DNA from: Gyromitra esculenta
Taxonomy: Eukaryota > Ascomycota > Pezizomycetes > Pezizales > Discinaceae
Assembly (NCBI GenBank): GCA_038503075.1
Contig: JBCAML010000002.1
Span: 496,001 to 560,000 of the forward strand
Length of the DNA: 64,000 bases
Reading direction: 5' to 3'
A program made the position numbers and the translations under genes. The notes below the pieces were generated by a model. That model made no database searches. It saw only the letters and a program-made list of their open reading frames with translations, and was not told the DNA's origin. Numbering within the stretch: position 1 is the first letter of the stretch; every line of letters begins with the position of its first letter. Below, piece by piece: positions 35,281 to 46,054 of this stretch.

Positions 35281-38200
35281 TTATAGTAATGACTTCGGGA
35301 CTAGGGCGATGGGAGTTGTACAAGAAGTGGTAGTAGGTTGGCAGTATGGACGTGTAAAGGTAGGTGCAGTTGGTCCACCGCATTCAGGCGCAAGTCTAAA
35401 CGCGCGTTAATTAGGCTAGTGAATTTGGAGATCAAGCACTTACTTGCAACCGCCATAGTGGTTACCACAAGTGTCGAACACGTCGTAGCAAACCATGTAG
35501 TTACATTGTGATATGGTACAGGGTGGTTTGCTGCACTTGGGAGCTGGGAATACTGGCCAGTCGGTTTTACCAACACACTTGGTATCAAGGCTAAGTGTTT
35601 CATCATAGTAGTTAGAGGCCACCCGAATGGGTCGGGGAGAGGAGACGCTTACAAACAACCACCATACCAATCTCCACATTCGTTGACAGGATCTGCACAG
35701 ATCATATTATCACAGCACGGAGTTTTCTCAGTACAAGCTGGGGGTGTTGGCGGAAGATATGGGCATGCGGGTACATCCCATATCGGTTTTGGTTCACCAC
35801 AGCATTGTGGGTTAGGGCTATTCGTGTTGGTTAGATTTTGGACATGTCATGTGATGAAGCCACAGAGGTCAAGAGAACTTACAAGCATCCTCCATAATGC
35901 ATCCCACACTCATTAACAAGATCTTCACATATTACTTCGCAGGGCGCGGGGCATATGGGAATGTTCCATACTGGCTTTGGCTCCCCACAACATTTCGGGT
36001 TGAAGCTATTTATGTTAGCATCGAGAGATTCTTGGTAAAGCATCCTAAGAAGGCTGAAAAGAACTTACAAACATCCTCCGTATTTAATCCCGCATTCATT
36101 GATAAAGTACTCACAGTTCACTTCACAAGGCGGAGTTGGAGTAGCTGGGGTGGAAGAAGTTACTGAGACGGAAGTATTGAACGTGGCAGAGGAAGCGCAC
36201 AAAGTGGATGGGATAGAGGTAATGGAAGAGGTACATGAAGGGACAACTGGAATGAACGGAGTTAAAGGAGTTGATGAGGTGGAGGAAGTGCAAGAGGTGT
36301 GAGTGGTTGACGAAGTGAATGGGATGAAATAACTGATCAAGCTGGAAGTACTGGTAGAGTTGGGATAACTGGACGAACTTGGCGGGGCGACTGGGACTAT
36401 TGGAACGACCGGAATAGGAGTAGTCGATAAAGCGGACGAATTAGAGGTTGTGGGGGAAGTGGATGAAGCCGTTGGAGTGAGTGGGACGAAAGAGCTGAGC
36501 AGACCGGTCGAACTGATTGAATTTGTTGAGCTGGACGGGATTATTGGGATTACAGGAATAGAAGTAGTAGCTGAGGTAGGTGGGATGAGATGATTGGATG
36601 AACTAGTAGAGCTAGGTGGAGTGATTGGGATAATTGAGATGACTGGAATTGAAGTAGTTGCTGGATTAGGCGGAGAACTGGGCGAATTGGCTGAACTGGG
36701 CGAACTAGTGGAGCTGGGGTAATTGAGCGAGATGGTAGAACTGAACGGACCAGGTGGAAAGATTGGAACGATTGGAACGGAGGTAGTCACAGAGGTGGAT
36801 GGAGAACTGGACGAGTCGGTCGAATTGGGAGGGCTGACCGGGACGACTGGAGTGATTGGAATAAAAGTAATCGATGGAGTGAAGGAAGTGGAGGTAATAG
36901 AGGGAGTAGATGGGGTGACTGAGACGATTGGAGTGACCGGATTTGAAGTAGCTGACGAAGTGGGTGGGAAGCTAGATGGGCCAGTCGAACTGATTGAACT
37001 GACAGGACTGATGGGGCTGGAAGAACTGGGCGAATTGACAAGGCTCGTCGAACTGGATGGAGTGATTGGGATGACTGGAATTGGAGAAGTCGACGGAGTG
37101 GGGGGAGATACAGAGGAGGTGGACGGGAGGGCTGGGATTATTGGGATCACTGGAACGGAAGTACTCGAAGAAGTGGATAGGATGAAAGAACTGGAAGCGC
37201 CGGTCGAACTAATTGAATTGGTCGAGCTAGGTGGAGCTATTGGAATGGTCGGGATGGAAGTAGTCGAGGGGGTGGATGGAGAGCTGGACGAGCTGGACGA
37301 GCTGGGCGGAATTGAAGAGGTTGAAGAGGTTGAAGAGGTTGAGGAAGCGGAAGTAGTTGGCGATGTGGGCGGCACAGATGAACTGGAAGAGCCGGTCAAG
37401 GGATTAGGCGAACTAGCTGAGCTAGGAGAACTGGGAGAGCTGGTCTGGCTAGAGAAACTAATTGGGCTGGGTGGAATGACCGGAGTGACCGAAATTGAAG
37501 TAGTTGACGAACTTGGCGGGATGAACGAACCAACCGAACTAGTCGAGCTGGGTGGGGTAATTAGAATAATAGGGATATAAGTGGTCAAGGAGAGCGAGGA
37601 AGTGAATGGAGTGGGAGTCGATGATATAGACGAACTGGTCGAGCTAGAGGTACTGGAAGAACTGGAAGAATCGATCAAGCTGGGAGTCCTAGATGAACTT
37701 GATGGAATGATTGGAGTTATCGGAATTGAAGTAGATGGCGAAATAGACGGGAGAGATGAACTGGTCGAACTGGTCGAACTGGTAGAGCTGGGTGGAACGA
37801 TTGGAATGATAGGAATGGAAGTAATTGGCGAAGTGGATGGGGTACTAGACGAGTCTGTCGAGTCTGTCGAGCCTGTCGAACTTACCCTTGTCAGACTTGT
37901 CGAACTTATCGAACTGGCTGAACTGGTTGAACCGGAAGGATTTGGACTGGTCGAAATGGTCGAACTGGCTGAACTTAAAGAGCTGGCTGAGCAAGAACCC
38001 GCTGCTGAATTCAAACGAGATGTTTGAGGACATTCAGGAACTACCCATACTGGTTTTGGTATACCGCTACAATCCGGGTCAAGGCTATTTATTTTACCTG
38101 AAATTCAGAGACTCCCACTTCGTTTTGAATTGTCAAACTAGGATAATACTTACAAGACACCTCCGTACTGAATCCCGCATTCATTGAAAAGAGTCTCAGT

Positions 38201-38608
38201 GATATTCCCACACTGTTGGGGTAAGGGACATGGCCCAATGCCTGAGCACCCGCACAAGCATGGAGGATGCTGAATACAAGGCCACGGATCACCAGCACAG
38301 TATGGACTGTTCGCTAAGTCAGTTTTATTTATAAAGCTTCGTACTTTGTTGTGTCGAACAACCTACAAGCATACTTGGTAATATTCCCCACAGTCGTTCA
38401 GGTATTCTTCGCAGCGCTCTGGGCAATTGGAACAACTACTGGATGAAACAGTTGAGGTTTGATTATTGCCATCAATGGGTATGAGGGAAAGGGGTGTATA
38501 ACCTAAGACAACATCACTCTTCGCAGCGTTGCTAATACCAAAAATGGGATTTCCAAGAACGACTCCGATGAAGAAGATTAACTGTGGGAGAGAGTGGTTG
38601 AGTTCCAT
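35281..38608 (-). CDS. Secreted modular cysteine-rich protein with a long Ser/Thr/Pro-rich array
   Basis: Seven exons on the minus strand: 38608-38367, 38306-38154, 38084-36069, 36005-35883, 35817-35653, 35590-35444 and 35395-35281, joining to 986 aa. It starts with a probable signal peptide (MELNHSLPQLIFFIGVVLG). Exons 1-6 each end with a module of the form C-x3-C-x4-(V/I/L)-N-(E/D)-C-G-x2-Y-G-G-C, then a phase-2 splice site. Exons 3-6 begin with a matching head (exon 3 CSGIPKPVW; exons 4-5 CCGEPKP(V/I)W-x2-P-x-CP; exon 6 more diverged). Exon 3 also carries about 620 residues of Ser/Thr-rich low complexity punctuated by IPxxPIxPP-type blocks. No known domain name was recognised. The layout suits a secreted or wall-associated, heavily O-glycosylated protein, possibly an effector or adhesin; that role is inference. 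The exon model rests on six in-frame, same-phase junctions. Confidence 0.8.
36150..37990. repeat. Degenerate Ser/Thr-codon tandem array inside exon 3
   Basis: Coding DNA of the secreted protein made of irregular repeats of roughly 30-45 codons, each a Ser-rich run followed by a T-S-(I/V)-P-(I/V)-x-P-I-x-P-P type block; about 14 such blocks can be counted. The opposite strand therefore shows long spurious acidic frames. Confidence 0.8.
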
Positions 38609-40291
38609 AGAACTCGTGAGCTTTTTTGATGTAAGTACTTGATCACAGGATATTTGGAGAATTGTCCTTTCCTGATGCAAAGGTTGAAGTGACGGAGATA
38701 TGACTGATCTACAAGGAACTAAATCGTCATGGGGATAAGGTTGTTGATAAACCACGGATACGAATGAGAGAAATGATGTACTAATAGTTGTCTCGCCCAG
38801 AGAAGACTAGTCATCTTACGGCTGAGCTGTACTCTTCTCTACCCTGGTGCTACGATGACTAGAATTTAGGAAAACCACGTGCTTGAGGGAAATGCTTGGC
38901 GTTCCACCTAAGACACAGCAACAGCAAACCAGCACTGCTGGGGATATCTCAATTCAGCTGAGCCAAACCCATAAATACATGAACAGCTCACCTCCTTAAT
39001 ACCAAGAGTTGATCAGTCGAACACCAGAGGTTTTAGGTTAGGTCCTTGATTGGGTAGAAACTAGATCTAAACGAGTCTCCCACCAAAACTTGTGTTCTGG
39101 TCAAGCTATCACTGATTGATGACCGTATTTACTGGTCGTACATAATTTAGCCTCAATATGCAGTGCGTCTTCAGCTAACTTGGAATTAACTCCTATCCTA
39201 TAGCTTTGCTCGGTACTACTCGGGACAGCCATGAAGAGCCTGAACACGCAAGCGTGAGTTGATCAATCAGTCCTTCGATGTGTGGGTTCGGGCGAATCAA
39301 AAATCGCTACCAGTGAAAGTTATGTTCAGGTTCTTCATGCCTGCCCCGAATACCCGTGGCAGGTAATAAGTATCCGGGAATGTAAGTTACTGGAGGGGCT
39401 CAGTCGATTGGGTGATTCAGTAGAATCCTATTGTTTGGCTGGTCAGAATAGCGCGTAGACAGCGTATGGCAAAAAAGATCGAGAAACTGGAGTCTCCTGA
39501 TAGGGCTAAAATACATATATAATCGCCCTAGTACCCTAAAAACTGTTGATAATAAACCGAATAGTTGTAGATTGAGCTAGGGAATAGTAAACCAAAGGAG
39601 AAGGAAGCTATAGAAACCCTGAGATACTAAATACCATCTAATAGCTTCACATTACTACCTCTTATAAAAATTACAGCCCCAAACCGCCAGCACTTGTGCA
39701 CAATAGAGAGGAAGGATGACAAAACTTTTCAGACAAGACTGTACTATATTTACTCTATGCAGTACACATCCAGAAATATCACAGAACAAATAGAAAACGT
39801 AGAAACATAGAAACGTTTGAATGGTAGCCGCAAAGCTGGCTAAAAAAGGAAATATCAAATTGGCTTGGGAAACTGGATAGCTACGGACGAGGTTAGGAGT
39901 AGGAATTCTGGATCCTAATGTTGGCCTAATTAACGAACCACCAACCTAACTTTTAAGCTACCAAAACTCAGGGTTATCTATTAACTTAACCTACTGGTGA
40001 TGAAATTCATAAAATAATTTGGTAAAGGAAAGGCAATGCTTGTGTTGACCTAGCCGGCTAGTGGTAGGCTTAATAAACTAGAAGTCGTACGTATACTTTA
40101 GCCGGGAGATAATAATTAGCTCTGTTTCAGCGACAATTGAGTGATAAGCTGTGAATAAGCTAAAGTGGGTAGACTTTTGATTTCGGTGGAGCTAGAGAAT
40201 AGCACTACAGTTGACTAGAGTACATTTTTTTTGTATAGTAGAGATCTTATGATGTGGATCTTAGTACAATACGAACCACAGGCCCCATGGC
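38609..40291. other. Gene-poor AT-rich region
   Basis: Promoter side of the secreted protein gene (right flank of 38608) and 3' side of the dehydrogenase gene. Only short frames; no repeat or RNA gene recognised. Confidence 0.5.
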
Positions 40292-41480
40292 TTAGGCGAA
40301 ATTTACACCACTCCTGAAGAGATTTTTTGCCACTATCTCTTCCTTCCTCTGTTCCAACTCTTCGAGATCCCAGTTTGCAGTAATGAAACGCCCTCTCAAG
40401 TAGTCAGAGCGCTCTGAAGCAAGGTAGACGACAGTACCTGCAGCAAGTTCCACTGCGAAGTTCAACTCCGTATTAGCTTCTAGTGAAAGTAGCCGACCAA
40501 TTATTTTTTTTGAGGAGGTTAATATACCGGTATCTTTGAACGTGTGCCGGATCGCAACAGGTGGTTGTTTAGCTGGGTCAGTGATGATACCACCTGGATG
40601 ATAAGAGAATGCCCGAATACCGTTTGCACCGTTTTCTATTGGGTTTCCTTTTAGTTAATCCCGAAACTACGTAAGAACTATATAGGCGTTCTAATTACCA
40701 GCCTCAATGAACTCCGTAAATCTATTCAACACGTCAATAGGCGTTTATCCTCGTCATAGATGCAGGGGGAGAAAACTTACTTGATCAATGCGAGTTTTCC
40801 TATTTGGTATGAACTCATCGTGGGTGTGACAATCACCGCTCCAAGAGAAGAAGTGTTGACTATTGTTCCACCACGACTACCAACAGTGTTTATGAATTCC
40901 TTTGTGCAGAGATATGTGCCCTTAAGATTTATTTCCTGGAAGCGGAGGGGGTATACTTAGTAAGTGTTAAGATATTTCTAGACAAAAGATCTTACTCAAA
41001 CTTTCCACCAGCCCAACGGGTCACTATCACTCAGAGGCAAATAGGTCGGATGCTCCGGAATCCCCGCATTGTTGACCAAAATATCTGGCATCCCTACTTC
41101 TCGTTTGATTTTGACAAACACCTCCTTTACAGCTTCGTCGTCGGAGACATCGAGTGCGTATGCAAAAACATTGATTCCAGGGTTCGATTTTTCGATGGTT
41201 TCTTTGGTGTTCTCCAGATCACTGGTGGTTCTACCAGTGAGAATCACGCTCTTCGCTCCAGCTGTGGAAAAGGCTTGGGCAACAGCCTATTGTAGAACAT
41301 AACCCGTAAGTCTGTGATCTTGTCAAGCTTGAGATATGGTGAATGAACCTTTCCGATTCCTCGACCGCTACCTGTAACGATAACGACCTTGCCAGTTGCA
41401 GTGCCTTTCATTGAAACTCTAGGATCAATAAAGTCGTAGACATCACTACGCCAGGTTTTGACTACAGTTAGGAAAGACAT
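40292..41480 (-). CDS. Short-chain dehydrogenase/reductase (SDR)
   Basis: Six exons on the minus strand: 41480-41349, 41286-41002, 40935-40781, 40721-40699, 40635-40528 and 40452-40292, giving 287 aa, typical for a classical SDR. The Rossmann nucleotide-binding motif is TGSGRGIG (residues about 36-43), the NNAG motif follows in ILVNNAGIPEH, and the active site has Ser in NTSS and YxxxK in SSYQIGKLAL. HPGGI follows the catalytic loop. Exon 4 is a microexon of only 23 nt coding FTEFIEA. The donor after WWK is GTTTGA, an uncommon sequence. The enzyme should be an NAD(P)-dependent oxidoreductase in the cytosol; substrate cannot be inferred, and no biosynthetic neighbour hints at one. A diverged tandem duplication lies 190-430 bp upstream of the start. 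Confidence 0.9.
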
Positions 41481-43883
41481 AGCAGTGAGATAAAATTTAG
41501 GCTGGTAAGAGGGCTTTATGTCTGGTGATGATGAATGGTGCTGAATTTTAGAGGATAATGCTTTCCTATGTTTAAACCATCGGTAGTTATAAAGTTTTTG
41601 TTCGGCCTCATGATACTCCGTCTCATGGGCGGAGCGATAAATCCCAGAGCTAGAAAACTTGCTAGTGTGCAATTCATATCCTATTAGGTCTCAAGTATGG
41701 TCGTGTAGCATGAAGTCAATGATGGGTTTTTGGGTGTCAGAAAATTACCAACTTAGGTAACATTATAGTAATAGGCTACTAAGGCATTGGAAGAGCGTAA
41801 CTCATATCCTAGTAAGTCTCAATGCTCCATCAAGTATGGTCATGTGGCATGAAGTCCATGATGGGGCTTTGGGCGTGTCAGAAAAATACCAATTTAGGTA
41901 ACATCATATAGGTTACCAAAGTAACAGAAATAAGTTGTATTTTGGTTGGTACGCGGGGCTATCTAAATAAGATGTTTGTAGCCCTACAGATATAACTAAA
42001 TTCCATGTAACATTAAGCCTTATTATAAGGTGCAGCGCAGGTTCTTTTCTGTATACTCCACAATATATCGTTACGCCCCTTCAGTGAATTTGTTGCACTG
42101 GCTGTTGCGTGTGTTGGGGAGATATGGCTGCTGCCGATTACTATGGCTAGAGTGTATAGCAAGAACCGCCTGGGCGGGCTTAGAGAGTACTGAAAATTCA
42201 CGGAGGGGTTGGCTAGCCAGATGTTTGGTGATAATAGAATATATAGGCACTTCGCGTTCTACTCTTCGAACGGACAGCTTTTTCAAGGGTATATTCTACG
42301 ATATGCACGGTGTGTACTGTGAAATACGATCCAGCTTTACCCTGAGCTAAACCTGATATAGTATTGAGCTTGGCGAAAAATAATCTAAACTACAGAATCT
42401 GGTCATTTAGAAGCTTGTCCCCTGCGTAAGCCACGGGGTAGAGCTGAGTCGTATTTCACGAGTATATACGGTATTCCATATCCCTGTGGCTGCAGCATAT
42501 TTGCGACGGAGGTAAGCTTATTTCCAGCTCCCCTGCTAGACTGAAAACATCCCTTCGCGGAGATAAGATGTGACCTCCGAGCATCTGCGGGAGAGCTAAT
42601 TTTCTACACCTAGCAAGAGTCGCGGAAGAGTACCGTAACCTGCGGATTGAATGTACCTAGCGAATAAACAAACAACAAGGAAGAGTCGCAGAGTACTATT
42701 AGGTAATCATGAAATTGCATCCTCTCGGACTTAAGCAGCTCGGGGACATTGTTAGAGCTCTGATCTATTGTTAACTAGAAATTTATTAGATACAATGCAG
42801 TCTTGATAGTGGCATACGGTTGGGAATGAGAAATGGTATGCTGGTGGCGAGATATGCTTCTAGAGAGTGGAATCTTGGCGCCAATTTACCATACATTTAT
42901 CATTAGGAATATTGAACAATGTCATTATCGAGAATATACTACTATCGGATATGCTACTATCGAGACCCCACTGTATATAGGTGGTATATCATCTTCTTAA
43001 AAATTTACAAATTTTTTAGTGATAGCTGTTGAGAAAATACTCTTGCATATGGTCAAAATTACAGATCCTAAGCGGGACCGAAACTGGGTTACGGTCTAAG
43101 GGATACTTTGAGTCATTATACACCTTTCTTAGCGACTTTCCCAACGACTTTCCCGGCTCTAAAAAGTTTAAAATATATATAAAAACCAAAAGCTAAAAGT
43201 TTAGGCCATGAATTAAACCAATACTACATGTATTCAATTGACTTAGTGATAAAGTCGTCTGTAAAGGCATCAAGTGAACAACACACCCTGTTAATGCATC
43301 ACTTGGTGTGATTTCCCATTTCCACACCTTGTAGAATTTTACAGATATACACTTTATAATTTACACAATACATATATTTCTCATAGATATGGCACCAGGG
43401 CAACCTTGTGAATCAAGATTCATAACATACATGTATATATATCCTTCAATATTCACTGCTCCGGATACTCAGCCAAACGAAGGGCAAAGGCCCCCGAAGC
43501 AATTGTTATATATATAGCCCAACACACCCTAATAAATTACACCCCACTGGCAATTGTAACAAGTAAGGGAGGAGACGGGCCTAATGATCCTGGGGGGGAG
43601 ATGAAGGGGCAGGATCTTGGAATGGCAGCTAGCCTCGAAATTACTAGTTTCTCACAAAGCTAAAGTTAACTCTGTAGCAACCGGGAAAATTTCTAACCAT
43701 TTTTGAATGTAGACTACACTTCAATGACTAGAGTAGTACCCAACTAGAGAAAACAGAAACCTGTATAAAGGCCTCGCTTGCCCAATACGCCTAACATCTT
43801 CCTTGTCATACCACTACTTTCTCATCAGTTTATTTTCCTCCTCAAATCTTTCCCACAAAAACCTACACGCACGCGTCCTACCA
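41481..43883. other. Gene-poor region with duplicated and inverted repeats
   Basis: No gene supported over 2.4 kb. It contains the tandem duplication at 41671-41909, a diverged inverted repeat (42301-42344 against 42436-42482), short repeated AAGAGTCGC-containing segments near 42606 and 42680, and TACATGTA at 43225 and 43428. Confidence 0.5.
41671..41909. repeat. Diverged tandem duplication upstream of the SDR gene
   Basis: Copy A is about 41671-41767 and copy B about 41799-41909. Shared blocks include TCATATCCTA, CAAGTATGGTC, GCATGAAGTC and TTAGGTAACAT. Copy B carries a few small insertions, and many of the base differences are transitions. Confidence 0.8.
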
Positions 43884-45545
43884 CTAGGATGATTCTCGTC
43901 TTGCGCTCAAAGTGCTTTGGTTCATAATCCTCATCCTGCTCCCTTCCACTTTAGACTGGCTTCCAGAGCTAACAGCCGCCATCGTCGGTATACTCTCATC
44001 TCGAATATCCTCAGCTCTTATAACAGTCGAAACGGATACGGCCGGGTCGAATGAGCCTTCGTCGAAGCTCATAGAGCCACCATCAGTGACTATTGACTCT
44101 ACAGCTCCTCCGAAATACGTCCCCCCGGCATATGTGTTTCCAATAACGCCATACACCCTCTCTTTACGCTCTACCTGCTTTCGCTTCCTTTCTATATGCA
44201 TTTTTTTTGCCCTCAATTTCGATGGTATCGTTATATCCTTAAGCATATCAATATCTCTAAATTTAATTGCATGGACCACCTTCATTGGCCATTTTAGTAG
44301 CGAGCTACAGCAAATAATTACGAATGCTGTTGCTATAACGATTAAGAGGGCAAGAAAGATCACACCAATCTGAGAGAAGGTTTGGATAGCTGCTATTTTA
44401 AGAGCGTCGTTGTATGTCGTGTTGGAGATTGATGTAGGATGTATTGTATAGTAAGGCATGGAAATATTATCCACCGCGATAGTAGAATAGTTTTGTCGGC
44501 TAGGAAAATCTGGAGCATCCAAAGCACCAGGAACTTGGTTAGGTCCAACAACTCCGCCCCCAACCTTAGTCCCTTCCGTTGCAACAGCTTTATGCCACCC
44601 CATCACACCATTTGAATTGATTGGAACCACATACCCCTTCGTCCTCGCCCATCCCAGGTCACCAAAAAACGTGTTTATCAAATCATCCGGAATCAAAGCA
44701 GGAAGCACTGTCATACCTGTGACCTTTGGTAGCGGCCGATGCGTCCATGGTGAAATTATATAGTTTATAGACTGAGGGAATTGAGGAAACGGCGGGAGCT
44801 TGCTCTCGCCCGTCGAATGACACTCAACATCAGAGAGTGACGTAGGTTTGTGGAAAGTCTGAGAAAGACGGAGGGGTTGGGTGAAATTGATTTTGGGAGC
44901 TGGCGTAACAGATATGACGTAAAATCCGACGGGATCAGACTCTGCAGTGGCTGGGATTCGGTCTAAAGCAACTCGAGATGGGCTGGTGGTTAGAGTATTG
45001 GTCGGTTTAGGTTTGATTGACTCTGGAGTAGAGGTGGTAGAAATGCATTCATTATACTCGAGGACATTCCTAGGCAAGGATATCTCCTCAGTATCGTTGG
45101 ACAGAATACTCGTTTCGTTCGCTCTAAGGTACCGGTAGCTTCCAGCCATGTTAGTCCAGAGGCTCTGTGTCTTACTATCAACAGCCTTTTTGATAGAGGG
45201 AACACTGAGGGCTAGAACGCTCGGGCTAGAGATTTCTACTGAACCATAAGTAGCGAAGGCTGCTGGCACGTTCTCGTTAAGTCTAGGAGTTGAAGGAGGA
45301 ACAGTATCTAACAGCGAGGAGCTTTGGTCGAAAACTTCTTGAATCAACTCGGAAACTGGTTCTTCGGGAATTTCCTGCCCATATGGATATGTGTTTTGAA
45401 GAATAGTGACTGGAAACCGAGTTAGAGGGGGTGAAGCATCTGGGGGAACTGCTAGGCAGTTGGCTATGGATAAGTAAAGGAGATGAAGGATGAAGTAGTA
45501 GAGAGGACGATTGACGAAGCATTCACTCGAATTCAGATGCACCAT
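43884..45545 (-). CDS. Single-pass membrane protein of unknown function
   Basis: One uninterrupted frame of 553 aa. A hydrophobic segment near the N terminus (PLYYFILHLLYLSIANCLA) reads as a signal peptide. A roughly 360-residue extracellular/lumenal region follows, Pro/Ser/Thr-rich, with several N-glycosylation sequons (NETS, NDTE, NFTQ, NYST, NISM, NTTY). It includes a conserved-looking stretch, PDDLINTFFGDLGWARTKGY. One membrane helix (IGVIFLALLIVIATAFVIIC, about residues 395-415) is followed by a basic cytosolic tail of about 140 residues rich in Lys/Arg then Ser/Gly/Asp. No family was recognised. The arrangement recalls a type I surface or endomembrane receptor-like protein, but no function can be claimed. 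Confidence 0.75.
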   Translation of the reverse strand: MVHLNSSECFVNRPLYYFILHLLYLSIANCLAVPPDASPPLTRFPVTILQNTYPYGQEIPEEPVSELIQEVFDQSSSLLDTVPPSTPRLNENVPAAFATYGSVEISSPSVLALSVPSIKKAVDSKTQSLWTNMAGSYRYLRANETSILSNDTEEISLPRNVLEYNECISTTSTPESIKPKPTNTLTTSPSRVALDRIPATAESDPVGFYVISVTPAPKINFTQPLRLSQTFHKPTSLSDVECHSTGESKLPPFPQFPQSINYIISPWTHRPLPKVTGMTVLPALIPDDLINTFFGDLGWARTKGYVVPINSNGVMGWHKAVATEGTKVGGGVVGPNQVPGALDAPDFPSRQNYSTIAVDNISMPYYTIHPTSISNTTYNDALKIAAIQTFSQIGVIFLALLIVIATAFVIICCSSLLKWPMKVVHAIKFRDIDMLKDITIPSKLRAKKMHIERKRKQVERKERVYGVIGNTYAGGTYFGGAVESIVTDGGSMSFDEGSFDPAVSVSTVIRAEDIRDESIPTMAAVSSGSQSKVEGSRMRIMNQSTLSARRESS

Positions 45546-46054
45546 CGTGCTAGCTATGCGAGATGTAGGTTTCTAGAACTGTGAGAATCAAACGCAGTGC
45601 GAATCCGATGCTTGTCTGGATGGGTGAAAAGGAAAGTTGGAATGGAAGGACGGAGGGAAGGGGCGAGCACATATAGCATATGTATCACAGACGGGGCTGA
45701 GGGGTGGAGTAAGTGATTACCAGTGAATAACTCGTACCACAGCAGCGGGGAAGAGATCATGGTCACTCTGAATCGACTGGGAACTACATGTATCAGAAAT
45801 GTCGAAAAGGAAAGGCGGTTCATAATCAGATTCTAAGTAAACAGTTCCACTAACAGTTACCACGCAGAGAAATAAATCAACAGCCAACCAAAACACCAAC
45901 AGCGACTCTATTGTGGACCAAGAAGAAGAAAGGGCTTCATCCATCGCACAGCACCCATAAAGTCCTTCACCAGCAAGCATCGCGCCTCAACCAATATCCA
46001 CACCTCTAACATCCAACTGGAGAAAATAAAAACAAAGACAGGTACACCTACCCA
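45546..46054. other. Intergenic region between two minus-strand genes
   Basis: Includes the promoter of the membrane-protein gene (right flank of 45545) and the 3' flank of PYM. Short minus-strand frames here are not convincing. One TACATGTA at 45785. Confidence 0.5.

Noticed and set aside
36099..38027. Long acidic plus-strand frames (285 and 148 codons) rich in Val/Glu/Gly
   Set aside because: They are the reverse complement of the Ser/Thr-codon array of the secreted protein gene; composition and lack of other motifs mark them as shadows.
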